A stretch of 64,000 bases of DNA from Antedon mediterranea (taxonomy: Eukaryota; Echinodermata; Crinoidea; Comatulida; Antedonidae), in NCBI RefSeq assembly GCF_964355755.1, contig NC_092672.1, forward strand, positions 9,296,501 to 9,360,500, read 5' to 3'. Of this stretch, positions 55,990-64,000 are shown in pieces. Position 1 is the first letter of the stretch. Each line of letters begins with the position of its first letter. The translations under genes were made by a program, and so were the position numbers. The notes beneath the pieces were generated by a model that had not been told where the DNA came from, made no database searches, and saw only the letters and a list, made by a program, of their open reading frames with translations.

Positions 55990-56355
55990 TTATTATTTAC
56001 CTCCGCCAAGGAGGTATCTCTAATCGATCGCGTGTGTCTGTTTATTTGATTGTCTGTCTGTTTGTTAGCAGAATTACTCAAAAAAGTTATTGCAAGAAAT
56101 ATGTGGCCAAGGACCACTCCATTACATTTGGAGGCAATCCGGACTACGGTCCCAATTTTTGACCACTTTTTAGTATTATTTTCAGACCTGCTAATTTACG
56201 ATTTGCACCGAATAGAGGTGTTTTTCACAAACTGTTTTACATATAAACACAATATACACAAATAAACGTCGTAGAAGTGGTGTATTATTGTCATGCGGTA
56301 AGTACATTTGAAATCGCTGAAATTATACTATGTATTCGAGAACCATCCCTAGTTG
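55990..56355 (+). mobile_element. Dispersed CCTCCGCCAAGGAGG element
   Basis: It starts TATTTACCTCCGCCAAGGAG, then TCTGTTTGTTAGCAGAATTA, GGCCAAGGACCACTCCATTA, GCACCGAATAGAGGTGTTTT and ends GTATTCGAGAACCATCCCTA. It matches the inverted copies at 33992-34664 and 36490-37120. Confidence 0.7.
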
Positions 56356-56794
56356 TTAAAATTGTTATAAAATACTAAAAAATATTTTAGAAGTGATTAT
56401 ATCGAATTACAGTATTTAAAAATGCTTATATATTAAAATGCTTATATATTATGCGTGGTGCGTGTTAGTGTTAGGCTACTATTATGTAGTTTCTTTTATA
56501 TTATATGTAGGAATACTTTAACTTTCCAACTTGTATCTTTAAAACCTTATTTCATGTTTTTTTCTATGATAATGTTTTATTTTTCAAAGGGTCTTACGAC
56601 TACAGACAATTCCTTGTCTCCGTAAGATTCATGTAACATATATATTAAATATCTAACATATTGTAGATTCTGTAAGTAAATGCACGGTGTTATCATTGAG
56701 TTTGTACGATATTGAGTTAAATTTTGTGCACACTTCCATTTCGTATGGTCTCTATCTCCTTGGCTTTGCGCGCGCGGTCTTGTTGGCTTTAGAA

Positions 56795-57035
56795 ACACCT
56801 ATCAATAGAGGGCGACATTTAAAAAATATACTGTAGAAATTTGTTTGGCGTGCGAGGTCAATATAGTAGCTGCATCAAATTTGTTTTCGGTATTTAGATA
56901 TTGTTATTTTGTTTTCGGTTTGTTTTCGGTTGTTTTCGGTTGTTTATGGTTGTTTTCAGTTGTTTATGGTTGTTTTCGGTTGTTTTCGGTTGTTTTCGGT
57001 TGTTTTCGGTAATTAGACTGACCGGTATGTACAGT
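56795..57035. repeat. GGTTGTTTTC 10-bp repeat, inverted copy of the 38975-39170 element
   Basis: AATAGAGGGCGACATTTAAA leads into TTTGTTTTCGG and about nine GGTTGTTTTC-type units (two with GTTTATGGTT), then GGTAATTAGACTGACCGGTA. Order and flanks are the exact reverse of 38975-39170, so a larger mobile unit carries the microsatellite. Confidence 0.85.
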
Positions 57036-57096
57036 GCATTTTTTTCATCCACAAAAATACACCAGTCGAACTTTGCATGCTTACGTCAAACTTAAA

Positions 57097-57810
57097 GCTC
57101 AGGTACAGGCATGAATTTTACATATAATATTTGGTTAATTGTACATAAATCAAATATTTGTCGAAAAAACATGAATTTCCCTTAATATAGTCAAATACAA
57201 AATTTGGCAAAATTCTTCCATAAAAACCAGGAAGACTTTTTTTAAGTAGTTAGGTAGTTAACCTAATGTAATAACATGTCTGGTGACTCCCTAGACGGTG
57301 AAAAAAGATGGTGGATATACGGTGGATACTTTTTGCTATAGCATGAAAATAAAAATCTGAAGTTGAATAAAAATATCAGAAATGTAATATTCAAGTTATA
57401 TTATCTATATTTAGTCATCTGATAACATTTTTTACCACACCATTTATTTTTCATAGCTTTTTAAAATGCCTCTCTATTTACAAAATGTGTGTACAAAAGA
57501 ATAGAGATTTTACTGTGTAATTTGAACTATCCCCCCCCCCCCCACTGATAAGAAAGGGCTTATTTTCAACAAGCTCGTGTAACACAAATAAAATCGATCA
57601 AATATAGATCGATAATTATTAGAATGTCTGATCAATAGACATTTTTTGCCCGCACCTTGCCTTTAAAGCTCAGGTACAGGCATGAATTTTAAATACTAGA
57701 TGGTAGATGGTAAATCTAAAAAATTATGAAACATAGGGGAAACTATAGATAAAAAATTATTGGAATGTATGATCAATAGAAATTTTTTGCCCGCACCTGG
57801 CCTTTAAGGA
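57097..57810. repeat. Local direct repeats
   Basis: AAAGCTCAGGTACAGGCATG occurs at 57097 and 57666. ATCAATAGACATTTTTTGCC and its one-base variant occur at 57632 and 57772, each followed by CGCACCT(T/G)GCCTTTAA. A poly-C run is at 57530-57543. No coding sequence is recognised. Confidence 0.7.
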
Positions 57811-58673
57811 TTTGAAGCATGGTATTTTGGTAGGGGTGAGAGAACATTAACATGCGTATATTACAACAAAAAAAAGCCTGCCACATGCATCATTTGTTGT
57901 TTTATTTTCAAGAACTAGTTCACTTGTTAATCTCCGTTAATCCAGATATCTGTTAGCTGCATCTCATGCAACATGAAGAAAAACATGTCTATAAATAGAC
58001 TATTTCTGTAGATACACATGCTTCAAATAATAATGACTTTCCTTTAACTTTGCTGTATTATGACCCATATCATAATAATTATTCTGACACAGTAGTACAC
58101 ATGTATAATAACATTATGTATACATTTTGAATTCCTTGAAAGTCTGTATACATATATAAAGTTAAAGTTCAGTTGCCTACAGTATACTGAATATCATAAC
58201 CCATCATTAATATAGAAACCCACCATATATTTTTATTTTTCCTTACATTTTTTTATAACCAGTTCAGTTGAGTGCAGTTACTACATATGAAATAACTCAT
58301 AATATTTTTCTAAAAGTATTAATAATAATACCATTAAAGGTTGTTTCATTTACATAATTGAAAGACTATAGGCCTATAGGCCTGAAAAAAAAATGACAAT
58401 TCAGAAAACTAAATATACAGTACACATTTACCATTTAAGGTCAATTTTCCACAGAAAAAAACCTGGACAGTGTACAGGTTAACACCACCACTGCCAATTT
58501 AATAAAATAATATTTAAAACATACTACAGTACTAGCAATGCCTAATTAATAATAATAAATTGTGAGAGGTTCAATTAAAGAAACAAATATTTAAAATTAC
58601 ATGAAACTTGCTCACAACGGTGAATTATGATGGGCATTATAAAGCATGGGATTACAAAGGCATTATCAATATT
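57811..58673. other. Intergenic, no gene seen
   Basis: AT-rich sequence with no recognisable coding region or strong repeat. Confidence 0.4.
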
Positions 58674-58899
58674 AGTCCAGATCCCTATGTATTTTCGTGT
58701 GCAGATCATGGGGAAAGTGTAAACATTGTGTTTTATGAATATTTGAATCATGCTGACCTCAAGGTCAAAGATGAATTTTAGAAATTTGACAACATGGGTT
58801 TTTATAACCAGCATGATTCAAATATTCATAAAACACAATGTTTACACTTTCCCCATGATCTGCACACAAAGGCACTTTTTTGACATAGGGATCTGGACT
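58674..58899. repeat. Long inverted repeat with arms of about 80 bp
   Basis: The left arm AGTCCAGATCCCTATG...TGTGCAGATCATGGGGAAAG and on to GAATATTTGAATCATGCTG is mirrored by CAGCATGATTCAAATATTC through CTTTCCCCATGATCTGCACA to CATAGGGATCTGGACT. The loop is about 53 nt (58756-58808). A small unpaired patch of different length lies near the outer end of each arm. The inner 60 bp look perfect, so it is young or maintained. Confidence 0.93.
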
Positions 58900-60340
58900 A
58901 CTGTATATGGCATTCCAAATTCCATATACATGTAGAGGCAATTTGCATATGTGTTAGCAGGTGTAACGAACGGCATGCAAACCTTTTTATTCTTTGTCTC
59001 TCTCTCAACTACCGACCATTGAACAAGCAGGACGTATTTGTTTTACTTACCGTTGTTTGTTAACTCAAGGAACTTTGCGTATCCTGTACATGTACAGAAG
59101 AAACTATATTATTGGAATATATTATGTGTATATAATTACGGAGCCAAGTATAAGAAGTTACTAATGATATTTGGACCCAATGCATGCTCTCACAACAACT
59201 TAAATTATTTATTTGGTTAAATAGTCAAAGAAAGTATACATCTCGCATTATATATTCATCTGTAATTAGAGGTAGGCCTAACTATTTAATTAAGATGTTT
59301 CTTTACAAGTATGGAATGCACATGTGTCAAAATTCTTCTAAAACTTCCTAAAATACAATATTTAAAATGCTAAAAAAAAAAACTAAACATATACAGATTA
59401 AAATCTTGCAGCAATTATAATATAATTTTCCAAAAAGCCATTTAAAATTTCAGTAATATTCATTATTTTACAAGCTGTCTGTGTAGTTACATGGCAAATT
59501 CTTAAATACAGTAAAACTGTTGTTAGTCCTCTAGCCTTCAAGTGACGAATGTATCATGGATTTATCCTAAGAAATTTAACACATCTGAAATAATGCAGGA
59601 TTCACCACAAAAAAAAAAATATTATTTAATGTTTCTTGGGTGGTAATGGTGATAATATGGTAGTAATTAATCTTATGATAAACCAGGTACAATTATTTTT
59701 TGGTCAATTTGACACTAGTCTCATTTTTCTTAAATGAAAATATCAGCAACAATAGTTCCAAGCACCACATTTAAAAAGTGCCAAATTAAATGCTTTACAC
59801 ATGTACACATGGTAAGATCCACATACTATGAAATCTACCTTTATTTGTACAAATTTAATTCTTTTGTTCTTTCAAACAGGTCCCATATAAAATACAGCAT
59901 TTAAAACCGAGATAAATTAAGAAAACAACTACTATCTTCTTTAACAAAAATTTACTTAAGTTTAAATAAGACTTATATTTTTATATGTCAATCGATCCTT
60001 TGTGGAAGACAAATGGTGACATTTGTTTATTATGATATAATCATATAAAATCTTGTTTTTCAATGTTAACATATTAAACCTAGTAGAAATATTTAAAGTT
60101 AACTTTGAGGAAAAATAAAAATCAACCAGCAATCAGAATCTTTAGTAAAAAAAAACAGCATCATTATCTTATACGTGTTTGGTTAAGTTGTACCAATCAC
60201 AGGGTCCTAGATTGAACCCTATTCTGGTTGTGCCTACCACGGCAACACCCATACCCTCCCACAATGCCCCACTTCTTCAATACATAGTCATGTCTAGTTC
60301 TCCTCTCATATATTTATTTACATAATAATAATAAGTACCA
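58900..60340. other. 3' flank of the coiled-coil gene
   Basis: No coding homology is recognised. The right part should be the 3' UTR of the minus-strand gene ending at 60341. Confidence 0.4.
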
Positions 60341-63300
60341 CTATTCTTTTCCCATAGCTTCAAACATCTAAAAAGGAAAAAAAAAGAAAATAAAAAGATC
60401 AATAACAAGCTCACTAAGCAAAAGAAATAGCTAAATAGAATCAATTTACATACAGTATGTCTGACTTTACCTTTGCTCTTGCCATAACATTCTTTGAAGA
60501 TATAGCACGTTGTAGCATTGGCGACGCTCTGCCACTTGTTTTGTTTGAAAACTTTTCAACATTTAGATTCTGTAGAGATAAAATCAATTAACAAATCAAG
60601 TTTAGATAATCGTCTTATACACACGCTACAATATTTGGTTGCAATGAAGTTAAAACAGATTGCTAATGTACTGCACATTTATGTTTATTGCCAGTGCGCC
60701 AGATAGTCTGATGACTTTCCCGCCTCGGCTGCTTTGCTCATATCTTGGATTGCTTTCCTTCAGTCCAGTACTTTACTGTACCGTAGTATTAAATTTATGC
60801 AATGTTCTTCTTAAACTATACTAATACCTCATCTCCTTTGGAAGCTCTCGCTATCTTCTCCTCCATCTCAGTTAGTTCTTTACTCGAAGCTGTCCACTCT
60901 TGTATGGCTGCATTTAACTCTTTTTCAATTTTGGCTTTCTTTGCTTCATCTTGACATGCATTTTTTCTTCCTCTATTAATATTAAACAAATGAAATGGTA
61001 ACATTATATACAAACCAGTTAAATCTAGGTATCTATGTATGTACATAAACATTTTTTTAAATACATTTATGATTCGGTCAGTCATAAATTTAAGCCACCA
61101 TTTCACGAAAAAATGTTGTTGATAATGGAAATCTTCCATTCTGTGAATGTCTATAGCTTTATGAATTTATTTAGAAACAAAGATAATTTTGATCAGTGCC
61201 CTGAATTGTTGATGTGAATACTATTTTAAAAGAAATCTTGGTTTACCGAAGTTCAGTTTTCTTTATGCGAAGATCTTCTCTCTTCTGCAGCAAGAGTTTC
61301 CTTTCTCCTTGAAGTCGATCAATATCTAATAAATGCTTTTTGTCAGACTTCACAAATTTGTTTTCCATTTTTGGAACTTCTGCAAATATAAAATAGACAG
61401 ATTTTTGTTTTAAAATAATATATTTGTACCATGTTTTGAAGCAATATTTAATAATTTCTCGGGACCACTCAATATTCTTTTTTAATTTATTAATACCCAC
61501 CCGAGACTTTCTCTTCATTCTTTTTTTGTACAACTTCAGTGACCAAAGGCTCTACACTGACTTTACTGGAATTGTCTGCTCCAGAATCTGCATTACTATC
61601 TGCATCATCTTTTGGCTCTTCTGTTTTTTTACCCTTTTCCTTCTTTTTCTTTTCTTTCTTTTTCTTTTCCTTTTCCTTCTCCTTCTTTTCCTTATCTTTA
61701 ATGTCCTTTCTTTGAAGGTTAGGCGATTTTTTGGGTTGCAATTTGGCCTTCAGCCATGCCTGGAATAAAAGTGTGGAAATTGTAAGTATGAACTTTCACC
61801 ACAAATACAGATTTTGTGATTATAATTCGTAACGAATGATGTTGAAAATGGAACAAATTTAATAAATAAGTTAAATACTAATTAATCTCTTTTTGTCAAG
61901 TTAAAATATTATCTACCAAAAAAAAATTAGAAATTAAAACTACTTATTTGAAAAATGGTTTGGTAAACATGTATGCATACTGTAGACCCAGGAAAAACAC
62001 ATTCCAGAGTTGTTTTAAACTTACAGATGCCGTGGGGTTATTTTGATACACTGGATCAGTTTCTGGTTCTTCTACATTGATTGTTGGTGTTTCAGGCTTA
62101 GCCTTCTCTATTGATTCATCCATTTCAAGGTAAACAGAATCTTTTCCTTCTGTTTCTGCGGACTGAATACAAACCACATTCAATTTTTTCTTGGTTTTGA
62201 CTAATACCAAACAGATTAAGATACTCTTGCTAAGTTACAGTAACTACTGTATTCATTTAACCATAATAAAGCAATACCGAGTCATCTTACCTGAGGTGAC
62301 TGCAGAAAACATTTTTTTTCGTGTGCTGTGTTTGCACAATACATTTGGCAAAATCAGCAATAATCATTAAAGCTATAATGTTATAATATTAATGGCCCAG
62401 GGACCACTAACGGTTGGAATCCAATCACCTGTGAAACTGATGTGAACATGATTACACATCCTCATATTCACTTTCTTTTTGGTTATCACATGGTATACTA
62501 CAAACCTTATACTTTTTACTATTTTTTCCCATTATGAAATATATTGATTGATTGATTGAAATATATATTTATACTGGGTAACCTCTTCAGTCAATGACTG
62601 GTCTCCCAGAGGGCCCAGTTGGTGATCAGTGGCTGTGATGTACTAATACACCGGGGTAACCCCCTACTCGTCTCGAAAGATGTACTAGGTTCTTTAAAGT
62701 GCACATGAGCTAGATGTCATTTACTCTCAATTCTTAATTCTGGCCCTGAAACCTTGACTCAGAAATACCGGGATGGTGTCCGGCGGGGGATAGTTTTACC
62801 TTAGTTAGGCATAGTTAAGCTTAGTTACATTTTTTTTTTTCACATTATTGATTGTCTCCATCCCCGAAACCTCGACTAAGAAATACTGGAATGGTGTCCG
62901 GCGGAAGATAGTTTATTACCATTAGTTAAGGTCCTATGTAAAGCACCTAGAGGGGTCAGTGATCCATTAGGCGCTATATAAATACTGTTTATTATTATTA
63001 TTATTATGTGTACACTGGACCTACGTTTTATAGTCCTTATCCGAGAAGACTCGTTCTACCACCAGAACCATGGAGTGAGTGAGCCTCGAACCCCTGCCGT
63101 TGTTATGGCTAGGTAATTACGGTTCCACTGTCTTAACCGCTCGGCCACTCACTCACTCACTTATATTAAACAATAAAACAGATTTTTTAAACATGGAGAT
63201 CTACCTGATGCCAAATAAAATTTTAGCTTTTGTCAGAACACAAGATCTTTCCATTTACAGTACCGACTAATTGACCGATTTTCAAGAGATTATTCTACAG

Positions 63301-63674
63301 CTTTGATTCTTAGCAGCATCAATTTAGATTTAATACAAAAACATTTTTATTATTCAAATTTGTTTGAATTCAGTTCTTGATCTGATAGTTGTATCAAGGA
63401 AATACCATTTAACAATGTTATACGCAACTTTACAAACCCTAAAAAAATGATTTAATCAAATCACTAATAATAAAATAAAGTTAAACATATCAAATTAACA
63501 TACATTTTCAAAGCGTTGCAGCAGAGAAAAGATACTGGGTAGCTTTGGATTTTGGACAACAGGTGGTTCCATTTGCTCTTCTGGCATGATGTAGTCACTT
63601 TCCAAACTCTCAGCAAAGCCAGTCTCCTGGATCAATTTTCGTAATAGTTTGCCATGGTCTAACTGGTTCACTGC
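60341..63674 (-). CDS. Unrecognised coiled-coil, Lys-rich protein, 3' half (5' exons outside window)
   Basis: Seven exons join in one frame of 323 codons plus stop: 63504-63674, 62025-62162, 61501-61759, 61247-61379, 60828-60972, 60471-60569 and 60341-60367. All borders are GT-AG and phases agree. The order of parts is AVNQLDHGKLLRKLIQETGF with an acidic segment, PKLPSIFSLLQRFEN, a Glu/Pro linker, an extremely Lys/Glu-rich stretch (KEKKEKEKEKKKKEKKKKEK), then charged heptad-like helices (DIDRLQGERKLLLQKREDLR; AKIEKELNAAIQEWTASSKE) predicted to be coiled coil. The C-terminus NKTSGRASPMLQRAISSKNV-MARAKMFEAMGKE looks conserved in style. The last coding exon is only 27 nt. No signal peptide or membrane helix is seen in this part. 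I do not recognise the family; a cytoskeletal or scaffold role is only a guess from composition. Confidence 0.85.
62567..63160 (-). mobile_element. tRNA-derived SINE (Leu/Ser-like), split by a nested insertion
   Basis: 62567-62716 and 63007-63160 together equal the intact copy at 55203-55495: TACTGGGTAACCTCTTCAGT at one end, GAGTGAGTGGCCGAGCGGTT (reverse strand) at the other. It lies in the intron between exons 62025-62162 and 63504-63674. Confidence 0.85.
62717..63006 (+). mobile_element. Nested SINE-like insertion with an (ATT)n tail
   Basis: The insertion interrupts AGATGT|GTACACTGG of the host SINE and is bounded by ATGT on both sides, a likely target duplication. It contains two related internal segments (GGATGGTGTCCGGCGGGGGA, GGAATGGTGTCCGGCGGAAG) and ends GGCGCTATATAAATACTGTT then (ATT)n. 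That is the tail style of SINEs mobilised by L2/CR1-type LINEs. Confidence 0.75.
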
Positions 63675-64000
63675 CTAATATCAATAGGTAATGATGGTAC
63701 ATAAAAAATGATAATTAGAAAATAAATTTGATAATTTTATTGAATGTATGGGAAAAACATTTTAAAGAGGCAGTAAAACTATTAATGCAAACAAATTTGT
63801 ATCATGTTTTCTATCCTATTGTTACATAAATTCAATATGGCCATCATAATTGTCAAATAGATAAATGATGCCCATGGTTTCATAAGACATAATCCCCATG
63901 GCAATACCACTACTCTACAAAATCAACAAAAAACACATATATTTAGAAACATTTTTCATAGCAGAAACGGATAACCTTGAAAAACTAACAAAACTTAAAT
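63675..64000. other. Intron of the coiled-coil gene
   Basis: AT-rich sequence upstream of the first exon seen; no further exon is recognised before the window edge. Confidence 0.4.

Overview
This is eukaryotic, intron-rich, AT-rich DNA. Every recognisable gene is split into short exons with GT-AG borders, and most of the window is introns and repeats. The conserved genes are ordinary animal genes: a group II PLP amino-acid decarboxylase, PDE6D and NDUFB5. The dispersed palindrome TAGGCCTA, the many small foldback elements, and 5S- and tRNA-derived SINEs suggest a marine deuterostome invertebrate, most likely an echinoderm. That placement is an inference from general character, not a species identification.

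All five genes found lie on the minus strand, so each is read from high to low coordinates. (1) 218-7010: eleven exons of a histidine/aromatic amino-acid decarboxylase whose 3' part runs off the left edge; one exon is only 20 nt. (2) 22338-28805: exons 2-5 of PDE6D, the prenyl-binding delta subunit; its short first exon was not found. (3) 33036-38873: a complete six-exon NDUFB5, a mitochondrial complex I subunit. (4) 41890-50112: a large gene whose ten exons join in one continuous frame of about 1858 codons and encode a PHD finger, an OTU-type cysteine protease, a Ser/Thr-rich region made of tandemly duplicated exons, and a MULE-type DDE transposase. (5) 60341-63674: the 3' half of an unrecognised coiled-coil, lysine-rich protein.

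Between and inside the genes: a 1.09-kb element with PIF/Harbinger-like ends (10434-11519); several small MITE families; a 2.3-kb array of 29-bp units (18.3-20.6 kb); a near-perfect array of about 74 copies of a 15-bp unit (31065-32177); a tandem array of GGGGTCTCTGTTTTCGAG palindromes (51.5-52.05 kb); a 116-bp (TA)n tract; two 5S rRNA-derived sequences; tRNA-derived SINEs, one split by a second SINE; LINE reverse-transcriptase scraps; and an 80-bp-arm inverted repeat at 58.7 kb.

The most unusual object is gene 4. Proteins joining a PHD finger, an OTU protease and a MULE transposase are not standard host genes. The gene looks intact. Its middle is built from three types of phase-1 exon, duplicated together with their introns, so the protein could have grown by unequal crossing-over without breaking frame. 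I found no terminal inverted repeats by eye, so whether it is a live transposon or a host-captured gene is open. The neighbouring genes do not look functionally linked.
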